Below are positions 34,814 to 44,910 of a stretch of DNA of 64,000 bases, in pieces (position 1 is the first letter of the stretch; each line of letters begins with the position of its first letter). Origin of the DNA: an uncultured Tateyamaria sp. (GTDB lineage: Bacteria > Pseudomonadota > Alphaproteobacteria > Rhodobacterales > Rhodobacteraceae). Location: NCBI RefSeq assembly GCF_947496075.1, contig NZ_CANMBJ010000002.1, positions 1-64,000 on the forward strand. Reading direction: 5' to 3'. Made by a program: the position numbers and the translations under genes. The notes beneath the pieces were generated by a model. The model made no database searches. It was not told the origin of the DNA and saw only the letters and a program-made list of their open reading frames with translations.

Positions 34814-35402
34814 AGACATTCCTGCGTTGGAAGCCCTGTACGGCACGCCGGGGCAACCGTCGTTGCGTAAGGTGGCCGACCATCTGACCCCGCTTTACGC
34901 CGAGTGGATCGCCGCATCACGCTTTGTGGTGCTGACGACTGTTGGTCCGGATGGAACCGACGGCAGCCCGCGCGGTGATGATGGACCCGTCGTGCTGCAG
35001 CTTGACCCAAAAACACTGGCGCTGCCGGATTGGCGTGGGAACCAGCGGCTCGACAGCTTGCGCAACATCGTCGAGGACGGGCGTGTGTCACTGATGTTCA
35101 TGGTGCCGGGGTCGAATACCGTCGTGCGGGTAAATGGTGAGGCTCGGCTAACAGCGGATGAGGGGCTGAGACAGCAGTTCGAGCAGAAGGGGAGGCATCC
35201 GGCAACGGTGATCGTGATTCGCGTGGGAGAGGTCTACACCCAATGCGCGCGGGCACTGATCCGGTCAGGTCTGTGGTTGCGCGACGATGCCGAGGGCCTG
35301 CCAACTCCAGGCGAGATCCTTGCAGAAGTGTCTCAAGGGGATGAAGGCGGGGCATCGTATGATGCGGCATGGCCCGAGCGCGCGGCCCGGACCATGTGGT
35401 AG
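34800..35402 (+). CDS. Pyridoxamine 5'-phosphate oxidase-family FMN protein (MSMEG_1061 type)
   Basis: 200 residues from ATG 34800, with GAAGGAGG at about 34780–34787; it overlaps the plsC 3' end by 14 bases. The split-barrel flavin fold is seen in FVVLTTVGPDGTDGSPRGDD, LPDWRGNQRLDSLRNIVED and SLMFMVPGSNTVVRVNGEA, and VYTQCARALIRSGLW near the end matches the MSMEG_1061 subgroup. It is a probable cytoplasmic FMN-dependent oxidoreductase; the substrate is unknown. Confidence 0.85.
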   Translation: MEFIEDIPALEALYGTPGQPSLRKVADHLTPLYAEWIAASRFVVLTTVGPDGTDGSPRGDDGPVVLQLDPKTLALPDWRGNQRLDSLRNIVEDGRVSLMFMVPGSNTVVRVNGEARLTADEGLRQQFEQKGRHPATVIVIRVGEVYTQCARALIRSGLWLRDDAEGLPTPGEILAEVSQGDEGGASYDAAWPERAARTMW

Positions 35403-35450
35403 CCGTTTTCTGGTACAGAAAACGGGCCGGAAACGCTGTCAGTTTCCGGC
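35403..35450. terminator. Two adjacent hairpins between convergent genes
   Basis: CCGTTTTCT (35403–35411)/AGAAAACGG (35417–35425) and GCCGGAAAC (35426–35434)/GTTTCCGGC (35442–35450) are two perfect 9-bp stems placed back to back. The first overlaps the region just after the PPOX stop. They lie between convergent genes and probably end both transcripts. Confidence 0.7.
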
Positions 35451-35466
35451 ACTGCTCGGACCTGTT

Positions 35467-35967
35467 TTAAGGCAGTAGCACTGCGTCGATGGCGTGGATC
35501 ACACCGTTCGACGCAAAGATGTCCGGCTGAATGACATTGGCATCATTCACTTTAACGCCTGACCCGAACTTGCCGACGATCCCGTTCACATCCAGTGTAC
35601 CGCCTTGCACGGTTGTCACGTTCTGGCGCGTGCCAAGCACGTCACCCGCCGTGATCTGGCCCGGTACAACATGGTACGTCAGGATATTGACCAGTTGGTC
35701 TTTGTTTTCGGGCAAGAGCAAATTGTCGACGGTGCCAGCGGGCAGCGCGGCGAATGCGTCATTTGTAGGGGCGAAGACGGTGAAGGGACCGGGCCCCTTC
35801 AGCGTATCGACCAGTCCGGCCGCCTGAATTGCGGCGACGAGGGTTGAGAAGTTCGGATCGCCAGCCGCGATATCTACGATGTCCGGGTCTTGCGGTTGCG
35901 CGCATGCGGCCAGTGTCAACAGGGCAGCGCCGCCCCCGATCAGTTTCAAAGTGCTGCGACGATCCAT
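35467..35967 (-). CDS. Fasciclin-domain lipoprotein
   Basis: 166 residues. The signal [24 protein letters not shown] contains a lipobox (LAAC) and a possible twin-arginine-like start. One complete FAS1 domain follows: [46 protein letters not shown] and the final [21 protein letters not shown]1 domains mediate adhesion or surface interactions. It is a single-gene transcript running towards the convergent hairpins. Confidence 0.92.
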   Translation of the reverse strand: MDRRSTLKLIGGGAALLTLAACAQPQDPDIVDIAAGDPNFSTLVAAIQAAGLVDTLKGPGPFTVFAPTNDAFAALPAGTVDNLLLPENKDQLVNILTYHVVPGQITAGDVLGTRQNVTTVQGGTLDVNGIVGKFGSGVKVNDANVIQPDIFASNGVIHAIDAVLLP

Positions 35968-36207
35968 GATGATGTCCTCTTGTCGTTTGGCAATAATCTA
36001 TCAGGCCCAGTGGGCTGCCTTATCAAAGAGCGTGGTTTGCCAAAAAGGAAATGACGGGCATCCCTATAAATAGGCGTGAACGCGCCATGCGGCGGATTTG
36101 CTCCGAGGGCGAAACCGTTCGGTGGCGGATGGTCGCCAGTTTGAGGCCAGTTCACGTTATCTATGGACAGGTGGCGCTGTGCTCTGGCCCGGCTCGCCTC
36201 CAAGAAG
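35968..36207. other. Intergenic region between fasciclin gene and lpdA terminator
   Basis: No gene seen. CCTATAAATAGG (36063–36074) is a near-palindrome in the region expected to hold the fasciclin gene promoter. Confidence 0.35.
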
Positions 36208-36239
36208 CAAAAAAGGCCGGCTCTTTTAGAACCGACCTT
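36208..36239 (-). terminator. Rho-independent terminator of the lpdA operon
   Basis: On the minus strand AAGGTCGGTTC and GAGCCGGCCTT form an 11-bp stem (two G·U pairs) with a TAAAA loop, followed by six T. It ends the sucCD–sucAB–lpdA transcript. Confidence 0.85.
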
Positions 36240-36262
36240 CTCGTTAGCATTGTGCGGTGTGA

Positions 36263-37651
36263 CTAGCTATGAATCGCCCCAAGGCCGCAGGCCAGCGCCG
36301 CCTCGCGCACCGCCTCGGAGTAGGTGGGGTGCGCGTGGCAGGTCAGCGCCAAGTCTTCTGCCGAGGCGCCGAATTCCATCGCCACGCAGACCTCGTGGAT
36401 CAGGTCGCCTGCGCTCGGGCCGATGATGTGCGCCCCAAGGATGCGGTCGGTTTCGGCGTCGGCGAGGATCTTGACGAACCCGTCTGCGGCAAAGTTTGCT
36501 TTGGCCCGACCGTTGCCCATGAAGCTGAACTTGCCCGCCTTGTACTTACGCCCTTCGGCTTTCAGCATTTCTTCGGTCGCACCGACGTTGGCCACCTCGG
36601 GGTGCGTGTAAATTACGCCAGGGATCACGCCGTAGTTCACGTGGCCATGCTTGCCTGCCACTTGATCGGCGGCGGCCATGCCTTCATCCTCGGCCTTGTG
36701 GGCGAGCATTGGTCCCTCGATCACGTCACCGATGGCGTAGATGCCGGGGATGTTGGTCTGCCAGTGCGCGTCAACGGCGATCTGGCCGCGGTCGGTCATC
36801 TTGATCCCAAGTGCTTCCAGGCCCAGCCCGTCGGTGTAGGGCTTGCGGCCTGTAGCGACCAGAACGACGTCTGCGTCGACTTCGTGTTCGCTGTCATCCT
36901 TGCGCAGCTTGTAGTGGACCTTGGCCTTGTTCTTGGCAACATCGACCTTTCGCACGGCAGCACCCATGGTAAAGCTGAGGCCCTGCTTGGTCATGATTTT
37001 CTGGAACTGGCGCTGCACCTCGGAATCCATGCCGGGTGTGACGGCGTCGAGGAATTCGATAACTTGTACTTCGGACCCCAGGCGCTTGTAGACCGAGCCA
37101 AGCTCCAGCCCGATTACGCCAGCGCCGATCACCACCATCTTCTTCGGGATCTTGCCCAGTTCCAACGCCCCGGTGGAGCTGACGACAACCTTTTCGTCAA
37201 TCTCGACCCCCGGAAGGGTGGCGACATCAGACCCGGTGGCGATGATGATGCTCTTGGCCTCGTGGACCTCATCTCCGACTTTGACCTTGCCTGCTTCGGG
37301 AATGCTGCCCCAGCCCTTGAGCCAGTCGACCTTGTTCTTTTTGAACAGGAATTCGACACCCTTGGTGTTCTGACCGATAGTGTCGGTCTTGTATTGCAGC
37401 ATCTGCTTCCAATCGACGGATGGCGATTTACCCTTGAGGCCCATGGCGCCGAAATTGTGCTCAGCCTCGTGCAGCATGTGGCTGGCGTGCAGCAGCGCTT
37501 TCGAAGGGATACAGCCGACGTTCAGGCAAGTGCCGCCCAATGTCTCGCGCCCCTCGACGCAGGCGGTTTTCAGGCCGAGTTGCGCGCAGCGGATGGCGCA
37601 GACATAGCCGCCGGGGCCGGAGCCGATGATGATTACGTCGTAAGAAGCCAT
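36263..37651 (-). CDS. lpdA: Dihydrolipoyl dehydrogenase (E3)
   Basis: 462 residues. The FAD site [17 protein letters not shown], redox pair [20 protein letters not shown] site [18 protein letters not shown], and the C-terminal active-site His-Glu in [10 protein letters not shown] are all present. It reoxidises lipoyl groups of 2-oxoglutarate dehydrogenase (SucAB). It is the last gene of the leftward TCA operon and ends just before a strong terminator. Confidence 0.97.
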   Translation of the reverse strand: MASYDVIIIGSGPGGYVCAIRCAQLGLKTACVEGRETLGGTCLNVGCIPSKALLHASHMLHEAEHNFGAMGLKGKSPSVDWKQMLQYKTDTIGQNTKGVEFLFKKNKVDWLKGWGSIPEAGKVKVGDEVHEAKSIIIATGSDVATLPGVEIDEKVVVSSTGALELGKIPKKMVVIGAGVIGLELGSVYKRLGSEVQVIEFLDAVTPGMDSEVQRQFQKIMTKQGLSFTMGAAVRKVDVAKNKAKVHYKLRKDDSEHEVDADVVLVATGRKPYTDGLGLEALGIKMTDRGQIAVDAHWQTNIPGIYAIGDVIEGPMLAHKAEDEGMAAADQVAGKHGHVNYGVIPGVIYTHPEVANVGATEEMLKAEGRKYKAGKFSFMGNGRAKANFAADGFVKILADAETDRILGAHIIGPSAGDLIHEVCVAMEFGASAEDLALTCHAHPTYSEAVREAALACGLGAIHS

Positions 37652-37682
37652 GGGTTTGGTCCTTTTGCTTTGGCGTCGGACC

Positions 37683-37729
37683 GGTGGCGCTGCCCCCGGA
37701 CCCCCGTGGTATTTTCAGTCAGAAGAAGA
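37683..37729 (-). repeat. Short dispersed Rhodobacteraceae intergenic repeat
   Basis: The segment around GCCCCCGGACCCCCGTGGTA (37692–37711), continuing as ATTTTCAGTCAGAAGAAGA, resembles, from memory, a short sequence found in many Rhodobacteraceae intergenic spaces, often just inside or beside gene ends. Only one copy is seen in this window, so the repeat status rests on recall. Confidence 0.4.
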
Positions 37730-38143
37730 TCATGTGAGCGCCGCGATTAACATGAAGGGTGCGGAGAGGAAGCCCACGAACCAGATTAGCGACCGCCATG
37801 GGGTCAGGCCGAAGTAGTAGGCGGGGATATAGAGGATGCGGGCAGCAAGATAGGTCCAGGCGCAAGCGGCAGTAAAGCGAGTATTGGCGTCTGCGAGCGA
37901 CACCACCATGACGGCTATGGTGAAAAGCGCGAGGCTTTCGAAGTGGTTTTCCCAAGCCCGGATCAGGCGGGCCGTTCTGTCGGACACCTGATCCTGAATG
38001 TCGCCGCCCAAACGATTGCGGTCCCGCGGGGACAGTGTCTTGCCTTGCGGCAATTCGATGTTCGTGGGCACGGCCATGAGTGCGAATTGCAGCACTTGCA
38101 GAAGGGCCGCGAGGGCAAGGGCGGTGAGTTCGGGTGTCATCAC
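37730..38143 (-). CDS. MAPEG-family membrane protein
   Basis: 137 residues with four membrane segments. The MAPEG pattern is visible: QVSDRTARLIRAWENHFESL (helix 2 with the conserved Glu-Asn/His), AWTYLAARILYIPAYYFGL and the C-terminal RSLIWFVGFLSAPFMLIAAL. The bacterial relatives have unknown substrates (the family includes glutathione transferases of membranes). It is one of two tandem copies between sucB and lpdA. Confidence 0.85.
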   Translation of the reverse strand: MMTPELTALALAALLQVLQFALMAVPTNIELPQGKTLSPRDRNRLGGDIQDQVSDRTARLIRAWENHFESLALFTIAVMVVSLADANTRFTAACAWTYLAARILYIPAYYFGLTPWRSLIWFVGFLSAPFMLIAALT

Positions 38144-38153
38144 GCGTGTCCGA

Positions 38154-38546
38154 TCAGGCCCCCAGAAGTGGCAACAGCATCAGCACCAGCCCGCCAAGCG
38201 AGGCGAACCACGCGATGGAGCGGACCATGGGGATGCCAGAGGCATAGGCGGGGATGTAGGCAACGCGTGCCCAGAACCAGAGGGCTGCACCTGTGGCACT
38301 GGTCGCCGTGCCAAGGTCGGTGACTTTTAGCATCAGGGCGAGGGCGATGAATGCGGGCAGGGTTTCAAGGTAGTTCTTGAGCGCGCGCTGGATGCGGCCA
38401 GCGATCAGGTTCTGGTCGCGCTGCTCGTCCTGTGGGCCAAGCGCCCAGCCGAGGCCCTTTGACAGGTCCGAGAACGTGGCCTGAATGATTGCGTGAGCGA
38501 TCAACAGGATGACTGCGTAGGTCAGGTAGGTGAGTTCTGGGGTCAT
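38154..38546 (-). CDS. MAPEG-family membrane protein
   Basis: 130 residues, a paralogue of the next gene downstream: LTYLTYAVILLIAHAIIQAT, IAGRIQRALKNYLETLPAF, FWARVAYIPAYASGIPMVR and SIAWFASLGGLVLMLL. Four membrane helices. Its start overlaps the stop of the unknown 188-residue gene (ATGA), so it is translated as part of the suc–lpd operon. Confidence 0.85.
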   Translation of the reverse strand: MTPELTYLTYAVILLIAHAIIQATFSDLSKGLGWALGPQDEQRDQNLIAGRIQRALKNYLETLPAFIALALMLKVTDLGTATSATGAALWFWARVAYIPAYASGIPMVRSIAWFASLGGLVLMLLPLLGA

Positions 38547-39109
38547 TGGGCCTCACTTTTTTTCGTTTGGCTGAACTGTGGGTCAGCATCAGCCTCGGCC
38601 AACATAGTGCTTGCTTTTGCAGCTTGCCGTTTGCTTAACTGTTTCTGATCTACATTGCTGAGAATTCCATTTAGCAGGCGGAATTCTTCTTCGGTTGCTA
38701 TATGACCGCGACGTAACGCGGCCTTCACTTTCCCCATTGGGTCACCGACGTCTTCGAAAAAATCGCGACCAGTCCTCTCTTGATACAACTCGGGGATCTT
38801 CGCATCGCTCAGCGGATTTTGCTCATTTTCGTCTTCGATGGCTTGCCAAATCCCTTCGACAAAGTCGTTGATCCCTTCTTGAAGCCCTGCAAGGTGCGTC
38901 GATGCGGTCCAACGTGTTTTGTCACGCTGATCTTCGGGAACACCTGGCCAGCTCCACTCACGCTGAGCATCAAAGTCCTCAATCATCGTTTCTTTGCTGA
39001 GCCAACCGCTTCGAGAAGCTTCACCAGTCGCATCGCCGAGAAACGAGTAGATTTCCGCTAGCCTGATGAATTCGTTCCTGATTTCAGTCCGTGTTCGACG
39101 TTTAGACAT
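38543..39109 (-). CDS. Unknown soluble protein inside the sucB–lpdA operon
   Basis: 188 residues, charged and helical, with no signal peptide or membrane segment. The C-terminal part (KVKAALRRGHIATEEEFRLL, then LSNVDQKQLSKRQAAKASTM) is probably a helical hairpin. The start ATG overlaps the sucB stop (TAATG) and the stop overlaps the MAPEG start (ATGA), so it is tightly built into the operon. Codon use is less GC-rich than in sucA and sucB (for example TTT, CAA and AAA are frequent), which suggests later acquisition. I do not recognise the family. Confidence 0.7.
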   Translation of the reverse strand: MSKRRTRTEIRNEFIRLAEIYSFLGDATGEASRSGWLSKETMIEDFDAQREWSWPGVPEDQRDKTRWTASTHLAGLQEGINDFVEGIWQAIEDENEQNPLSDAKIPELYQERTGRDFFEDVGDPMGKVKAALRRGHIATEEEFRLLNGILSNVDQKQLSKRQAAKASTMLAEADADPQFSQTKKSEAQ

Positions 39110-40632
39110 TACAAATCCATCAACAATCGCCGCGGATCCTCCAGCGCTTCTTTCACACGTACGAGGAACGTCACCGCCCCTTTGCCATCCACAATCCGGT
39201 GGTCATAGCTCAGCGCCAGATACATCATCGGGCGGATAACCACTTGACCACCAATCGCCATGGGACGGTCCTGGATCTTGTGCATACCCAATATACCCGA
39301 CTGCGGCGGGTTCAGGATGGGTGAGGACATGAGCGAACCGTAGACGCCGCCGTTCGAAATGGTGAATGTGCCGCCCTGCATTTCGGCCATGCTCAGCTTG
39401 CCGTCACGGGCGCGCGCGCCTTTTTCAGCAATCGCCTGTTCAATGGCGTGGAAGGACATGGCGTCTGCGTCCCGGATCACGGGGACCACGAGGCCTGTGG
39501 GCGTGCCCGCGGCGATGCCCATGTGCACGAAGTTCTTGTAGACGATGTCGGTGCCGTCAATCTCGGCATTGACCTCGGGCACTTCTTTCAGGGCGTGGCA
39601 GCAGGCCTTGGTGAAGAAGGACATGAAGCCCAGCTTGACACCATGTTTCTTCAGGAACAGGTCTTTGTACTCGTTCCGCAGGGCCATCACCTCGGTCATG
39701 TCGACCTCGTTATAGGTGGTGAGCATGGCGGCGGTGTTCTGACTGTCCTTCAGGCGCTTGGCGATGGTCTGTCGCAGGCGGGTCATCTTCACCCGTTCCT
39801 CGCGCGCGGCGTCATCGGCAGCGACCGGCGCACGGGGCGCGGCGACGGGGGCCGCCGGGGCAGGTGCGGTGGCTGCAGCTGCAACGGCTTTGGCTACATC
39901 CTCTTTCATCACACGGCCATCGCGACCCGTTCCGGTGACTTGGTCGCCACTGATCCCGGCCTCGGCCATCGCTTTCTGAGCTGACGGCGCATTTTCGACA
40001 TCCGAGCGGCCTGTCCCCGCGGGGACAGCAGCCGGTGCGGCCTCGGGGGAGGCTGCGGCAGGCGCGGCGGCTGCGCCAGAGGATGAGATCACGGCCAATT
40101 TGGCCGATGCGTCTACGGTGGTCCCTTCGGGTGCCGTGATTTCGGCAAGGACACCGGCGGCGGGGGCAGGCACTTCGACGCTGACCTTGTCGGTTTCCAG
40201 CTCACAGAGCATTTCGTCTTGGGCGACGCTGTCGCCCACAGCTTTGAACCATGTGGATACGGTTGCTTCGGTCACGCTTTCACCCAATGTGGGCACCATG
40301 ACGTCAACACTGTCTCCGCTCTTAGCGGGAGCGGCAGCGGGCGCTTCGGCCTTTGGAGCAGCCTTGGGCGCGTCGCTGGATGCTGCCGCTGCCCCACCTT
40401 CGGCGATGTTGGCGAGCAGGGCGTCCACGCCAACGGTTTCGCCCTCCGCCGCCACGATGTCAGCCAGCGTTCCCGCCACAGGGCTGGGCACCTCAACCGT
40501 AACCTTGTCGGTTTCCAACTCGCACAGCATCTCGTCCACTTGGACACTGTCGCCGGGTTTCTTGAACCATGTGGCGACGGTGGCTTCGGTGACGCTTTCA
40601 CCCAGGGTGGGCACGCGGACTTCGGTGGTCAT
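39109..40632 (-). CDS. sucB: 2-Oxoglutarate dehydrogenase E2, dihydrolipoamide succinyltransferase
   Basis: 507 residues. There are two lipoyl domains (about 3–77 and 109–184), each with the lipoylated Lys in ELETDKV, joined by Ala/Pro linkers. A peripheral subunit-binding domain (about 214–250; [28 protein letters not shown]) follows, then the catalytic domain ending with the active-site [11 protein letters not shown]. Most SucB proteins have one lipoyl domain, so the second is a duplication. It transfers succinyl groups to CoA in the cytoplasmic OGDH complex. It starts five bases after sucA. Confidence 0.96.
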   Translation of the reverse strand: MTTEVRVPTLGESVTEATVATWFKKPGDSVQVDEMLCELETDKVTVEVPSPVAGTLADIVAAEGETVGVDALLANIAEGGAAAASSDAPKAAPKAEAPAAAPAKSGDSVDVMVPTLGESVTEATVSTWFKAVGDSVAQDEMLCELETDKVSVEVPAPAAGVLAEITAPEGTTVDASAKLAVISSSGAAAAPAAASPEAAPAAVPAGTGRSDVENAPSAQKAMAEAGISGDQVTGTGRDGRVMKEDVAKAVAAAATAPAPAAPVAAPRAPVAADDAAREERVKMTRLRQTIAKRLKDSQNTAAMLTTYNEVDMTEVMALRNEYKDLFLKKHGVKLGFMSFFTKACCHALKEVPEVNAEIDGTDIVYKNFVHMGIAAGTPTGLVVPVIRDADAMSFHAIEQAIAEKGARARDGKLSMAEMQGGTFTISNGGVYGSLMSSPILNPPQSGILGMHKIQDRPMAIGGQVVIRPMMYLALSYDHRIVDGKGAVTFLVRVKEALEDPRRLLMDL

Positions 40633-40636
40633 GGTG

Positions 40637-43594
40637 TTATCCTTCGATGGTCAGCGCTTCGTTCACGAGCGCGGCTTGTTGGGCTTTGTGCTGGCTGGCC
40701 AGACCTGTAGCAGGGCTGGCAGAGGTGGCGCGGCCCACGTAAGCGGGGCGTTGGTGCTTGGCCTTGATGCGGGTCAGGACCCATTCGATATTGGGTTCGA
40801 TGAATGTCCAGCCGCCCTGGTTCTTGGGCTCTTCCTGGCACCAGACCATTTCGGCCCCTTTGAACCGCTCCAGTTCCTTGACCAGAGAGATCGCCGGGAA
40901 TGGGTAGAACTGTTCAATCCGCATCAGATAAATGTCGTCAATGCCGCGGGCGTCACGTTCTTCCAACAGGTCGTAGTAAACCTTGCCCGAACACATGACG
41001 ACGCGCTTGATCTTGTCATCTTTGGCCAGCTTGGTGTCGGAATTTCCGTGCTCAGCATCGTCCCACAGCACACGGTGGAAGGACGAGCCGGTTGTGAACT
41101 CGTCGGCCTTGCTGACAGCCAGCTTGTGACGCAGCAGCGATTTGGGTGTCATCAGGATCAGCGGCTTGCGGAAGTCACGGTGAATCTGGCGGCGCAGGAT
41201 ATGGAAGTAGTTGGCGGGCGTCGTGCAGTTGGCGATGATCCAGTTGTCTTGACCGCACATCTGCAAGAAGCGTTCAAGGCGGGCAGAGGAGTGCTCCGGC
41301 CCTTGCCCCTCGAACCCGTGCGGCAGCAGAACGGTCAGGCCGGACATGCGCAGCCATTTGCTTTCGCCCGAGCTGATGAACTGGTCGAACATGATCTGCG
41401 CGCCGTTGGCAAAGTCGCCGAACTGGGCCTCCCACAGCGTCAGTGCGTTTGGTTCGGCCATAGAGTAGCCATATTCGAAGCCCAACACCGCGTATTCCGA
41501 CAGCATGGAGTCGATCACTTCATACTGCGCTTGGCCCGCCCGGATCTGGTTGAGAGGGTAGTACCGCTCTTCGGTCTCCTGGTTCACGTAACCTGAGTGC
41601 CGTTGGCTGAACGTGCCGCGGGTCGAGTCCTGACCGGCGAGGCGCACCGGGAACCCTTCGGTCAGAAGCGAGCCGAATGCCAGCGCCTCACCCGTGGCCC
41701 AGTCAAAGCCTTCGCCGCTGTCGAACATCTTCCTCTTGGCCTCGATCAGACGGCCCACGGTCTTGTGCATCGGGAAGCCGTCTGGCGTGGATGTGAGGGC
41801 CTTGCCCACATCGGCCAGGGTTTCCGGTGCGATGGCCGTCTTGCCGCGCTGGTAGTCTTCCTTGTTCTTGTCGAGGTGAGACCACTTGCCGTCCAGCCAA
41901 TCGGCCTTGTTCGGTTTGTAGTCCTTGCCCGCCTCGAACTCGTCATTCATCTGGGCCTGGAAGGCGGCTTTCATATCCTCGATCTCGCCCTCGGGGATTA
42001 GGCCATCACGGACCAGGCGTTCGGTATATAGCGTGAGCGTCGTTTTGTGCTTCTTGATCCGCTTGTACATCACCGGGTTGGTGAACATGGGCTCGTCGCC
42101 CTCGTTGTGGCCGAAGCGGCGATAGCAGAAGATGTCGATCACCACGTCCTTGCGGAACTTCTGACGGAACTCTGTGGCCACCTTTGCGGCGTGCACAACG
42201 GCTTCTGGATCATCCCCGTTCACGTGGAAGATGGGCGCCTCGACCACCAACGCGTTGTCGGTGGGATAGGGGGACGAGCGCGAGAAGTGCGGCGCGGTGG
42301 TAAAACCAATCTGGTTGTTCACCACGATGTGCATGGTGCCACCGGTCTTGTGGCCGCGCAGGCCAGACAGCGCGAAGCATTCAGCCACAACACCCTGACC
42401 GGCAAACGCCGCATCACCATGCAGCAGGATCGGCATGACGCTGGTGCGTTCGTGGTCGTTGTTCTGGTCCTGTTTGGCACGCGCTTTGCCCAGCACCACC
42501 GGGTTCACGGCTTCGAGGTGCGAGGGGTTCGCAGTGAGCGAAAGGTGGACGGTGTTGCCATCGAACTCACGGTCGGAAGAAGCGCCAAGGTGGTACTTCA
42601 CATCGCCGGACCCGTCCACGTCCTCCGGTTTGAAGCTGCCGCCCTGGAATTCGTTGAAGATCGCCTTGTAGGGTTTGGCCATCACGTTTGCCAATACCGA
42701 CAGGCGCCCGCGGTGGGGCATCCCGATCACGATGTCCTTGACTCCCAGCGCACCGCCGCGCTTGATGATCTGCTCCATCGCGGGGATCAGGCTTTCGCCG
42801 CCATCCAGACCGAAGCGTTTGGTGCCCATGTACTTGACGTGCAGGAATTTCTCAAAGCCCTCGGCCTCGACCATCTTGTTCAGGATCGCCTTGCGCCCCT
42901 CACGGGTGAACTGGATTTCCTTGCCGAACCCCTCGATCCGCTCCTTGAGCCAGCTGGCCTCCTCGGGGTCCGAGATGTGCATGTATTGCAGGGCAAAGGT
43001 GCCGCAATAGGTGCGTTTCACGATGGCCACGATTTCGCGCATCGTAGCGACTTGCAGGCCCAGCACGTTGTCGATGAAGATGGGGCGGTCCATGTCGGCC
43101 TCTGTGAAACCGTAGGATTTTGGGTCCAGCTCGGGGTGCGGGGTCTGATCACGCATGCCCAGCGGGTCGAGGTCGGCCACAAGGTGCCCCCGGATGCGAT
43201 AGGCGCGGATGATCATCAGCGCGCGGATGCTGTCTAGGACGGCGCGTTTGATCTGGTCATCACTGACTTCAACGCCCTTTTCCACAGCCTTCGCTTTGAT
43301 CTTGTCGCCCGCGCCTTTGACCTCCACCGGGGCGGCCCACTCACCCGTCAGCGCCTGGGTTAGATCATCGCCCGGAACCGGAGGCCAATCTGTGCGCGCC
43401 CAGGACGGCCCCTCAGCTTCGCGTTTGACGGACACCTCGTCATCGCCCATCGCCTTGAAGAACGCCTGCCAGCTTTCGTCCACCGCGCCGGGGTCATTGG
43501 CGTAGCGTGCGTACATCTGTTCGAGGTATTCCGCATTGTGCCCCTGCATGAAGGAGGAGGCATGGAATTGGTCGTTGGGGGATTGGTCGGTCAT
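40637..43594 (-). CDS. sucA: 2-Oxoglutarate dehydrogenase E1 (thiamine-diphosphate dependent)
   Basis: 985 residues, normal length. The N-terminal [38 protein letters not shown], the ThDP-binding [28 protein letters not shown] and the C-terminal [16 protein letters not shown] are all diagnostic of SucA/OdhA. It decarboxylates 2-oxoglutarate and reductively succinylates the lipoyl groups of SucB. In the operon it lies between sucD (with a small ORF and hairpins between) and sucB. Confidence 0.97.
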   Translation of the reverse strand: MTDQSPNDQFHASSFMQGHNAEYLEQMYARYANDPGAVDESWQAFFKAMGDDEVSVKREAEGPSWARTDWPPVPGDDLTQALTGEWAAPVEVKGAGDKIKAKAVEKGVEVSDDQIKRAVLDSIRALMIIRAYRIRGHLVADLDPLGMRDQTPHPELDPKSYGFTEADMDRPIFIDNVLGLQVATMREIVAIVKRTYCGTFALQYMHISDPEEASWLKERIEGFGKEIQFTREGRKAILNKMVEAEGFEKFLHVKYMGTKRFGLDGGESLIPAMEQIIKRGGALGVKDIVIGMPHRGRLSVLANVMAKPYKAIFNEFQGGSFKPEDVDGSGDVKYHLGASSDREFDGNTVHLSLTANPSHLEAVNPVVLGKARAKQDQNNDHERTSVMPILLHGDAAFAGQGVVAECFALSGLRGHKTGGTMHIVVNNQIGFTTAPHFSRSSPYPTDNALVVEAPIFHVNGDDPEAVVHAAKVATEFRQKFRKDVVIDIFCYRRFGHNEGDEPMFTNPVMYKRIKKHKTTLTLYTERLVRDGLIPEGEIEDMKAAFQAQMNDEFEAGKDYKPNKADWLDGKWSHLDKNKEDYQRGKTAIAPETLADVGKALTSTPDGFPMHKTVGRLIEAKRKMFDSGEGFDWATGEALAFGSLLTEGFPVRLAGQDSTRGTFSQRHSGYVNQETEERYYPLNQIRAGQAQYEVIDSMLSEYAVLGFEYGYSMAEPNALTLWEAQFGDFANGAQIMFDQFISSGESKWLRMSGLTVLLPHGFEGQGPEHSSARLERFLQMCGQDNWIIANCTTPANYFHILRRQIHRDFRKPLILMTPKSLLRHKLAVSKADEFTTGSSFHRVLWDDAEHGNSDTKLAKDDKIKRVVMCSGKVYYDLLEERDARGIDDIYLMRIEQFYPFPAISLVKELERFKGAEMVWCQEEPKNQGGWTFIEPNIEWVLTRIKAKHQRPAYVGRATSASPATGLASQHKAQQAALVNEALTIEG

Positions 43595-43603
43595 TGGTGT
43601 ACC

Positions 43604-43831
43604 TCAGCACAGAGCTCGGGCGGGAACGTCGCCCTTGAGCCATTGGATCCAAGACGGGTCCAGGGTTTCAAATTGGGCATCATCAGTGTCGCAAATTGCC
43701 CGTGTGAAAGTCAGAATTTGGTCCATCTCAAACGCACCTTTCTCGAAGATAAAGTCCCGTGTGATTGCATTTGGTGCGCTTGGAGCGAGTTGGATACCTT
43801 TAGGGATAGCAACAACTCGGAATCGGTCCAT
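43604..43831 (-). CDS. Possible small protein directly upstream of sucA
   Basis: 75 residues from ATG 43831 (MDRFRVVAIPKGIQLAPSAP..DQILTFTRAICDTDDAQFETLDPSWIQWL). The frame looks coding and its stop is nine bases before the sucA start. The same frame continues upstream through a hydrophobic stretch (RRIVGFLFLAVSSQTVVADG) that looks like a signal peptide, but no ATG or GTG precedes that stretch; only TTG 43876 lies inside it. The true start is therefore uncertain, and the gene may have lost its start codon. Family not recognised. Confidence 0.42.
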   Translation of the reverse strand: MDRFRVVAIPKGIQLAPSAPNAITRDFIFEKGAFEMDQILTFTRAICDTDDAQFETLDPSWIQWLKGDVPARALC

Positions 43832-43910
43832 TGGTTTGGCGCCGTCCGCAACCACGGTCTGCGATGAAACGGCCAAAAACAGGAAACCGACTATCCGGCG
43901 GCACCGTCGG

Positions 43911-43966
43911 GTATCCCCCGACCGCCCCCAAGGGCCGGGGATACTCCCCCACCCACGGTTGGGGGA
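43911..43966 (-). promoter_or_regulatory. Double hairpin in the sucD–sucA gap
   Basis: GTATCCCC (43911–43918)/GGGGATAC (43937–43944) and TCCCCC (43945–43950)/GGGGGA (43961–43966) form two adjacent stems within the operon. No T-run follows. They may stabilise or attenuate the message between sucD and sucA. Confidence 0.5.
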
Positions 43967-44006
43967 CACCCTCAGAGCATATGACCGCCAGTGCAGCATG
44001 CTATGC

Positions 44007-44891
44007 TTAGCCCTTAATCGCTTCCATAACCGCCTCGCCCAGCGTCGCCGGGCTGTCGGCCACCACGATGCCTGCGGCACGCATGGCTTCGATCTTGTCC
44101 TCGGCACCGCCCTTGCCACCGGCGACAATCGCGCCCGCGTGGCCCATGCGGCGGCCCGGAGGGGCGGTGCGACCTGCGATGAAACCGGCAGTCGGTTTCC
44201 AGCGGCCTTTCTTCTTCTCATCGGCGAGGAACTGTGCTGCGTCTTCTTCTGCAGAGCCACCGATCTCACCGATCATGATGATGCTTTCGGTTTCATCGTC
44301 GGCCAGGAACATTTCCAGCACGTCGATATGCTCGGTCCCCTTGATCGGGTCGCCGCCGATGCCCACGGCGCTTGACTGGCCCAAGCCCATATCGGTTGTC
44401 TGCTTCACAGCTTCGTATGTAAGTGTACCCGAGCGGCTCACGACACCCACGCTCCCGCGCTTGTGAATATGGCCGGGCATGATGCCGATCTTGCAGGCGT
44501 CGGGTGTGATGACACCTGGGCAGTTGGGGCCGATCAGGCGGGACGAAGACCCTTCCAATGCACGCTGCACTTTCATCATGTCCAGAACCGGAATGCCTTC
44601 AGTGATGCACACGATCAGCGGCATCTCGGCGTCGATGGCTTCGAGGATCGAGTCGGCCGCAAAGGGCGGCGGCACGTAGATGACAGAGGCATTCGCCTCA
44701 GTCACGTCCATTGCCTCGTGCACCGAGTTGAAGACAGGCAGGTCCAGATGTGTCTGACCACCTTTGCCGGGTGTCACGCCGCCCACCATCTTGGTGCCAT
44801 AAGCGATGGCCTGTTCGGTGTGGAACGTACCCTGTGAGCCGGTCAGGCCCTGGCAGATCACTTTGGTGTTTTCATCGATGAGTACGGCCAT
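44007..44891 (-). CDS. sucD: Succinyl-CoA synthetase alpha subunit
   Basis: 294 residues from ATG 44891 ([20 protein letters not shown]); the frame is open upstream only as shadow. CoA-binding [35 protein letters not shown] and the phosphorylated His in [14 protein letters not shown] are all present. With SucC it converts succinyl-CoA to succinate with substrate-level phosphorylation. Unusually it is separated from sucC by two genes for secreted proteins. Confidence 0.97.
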   Translation of the reverse strand: MAVLIDENTKVICQGLTGSQGTFHTEQAIAYGTKMVGGVTPGKGGQTHLDLPVFNSVHEAMDVTEANASVIYVPPPFAADSILEAIDAEMPLIVCITEGIPVLDMMKVQRALEGSSSRLIGPNCPGVITPDACKIGIMPGHIHKRGSVGVVSRSGTLTYEAVKQTTDMGLGQSSAVGIGGDPIKGTEHIDVLEMFLADDETESIIMIGEIGGSAEEDAAQFLADEKKKGRWKPTAGFIAGRTAPPGRRMGHAGAIVAGGKGGAEDKIEAMRAAGIVVADSPATLGEAVMEAIKG

Positions 44892-44910
44892 GAAGCGCTT
44901 CCTTGGTTTG

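Noticed and set aside
36269-37750. 493-codon frame antisense to lpdA
   Set aside because: Shadow of lpdA on the opposite strand with no recognisable protein features.
40100-41596. 498-codon frame antisense to sucB/sucA
   Set aside because: Crosses two real genes on the other strand; low-complexity Ser/Ala/Gly translation typical of antisense.
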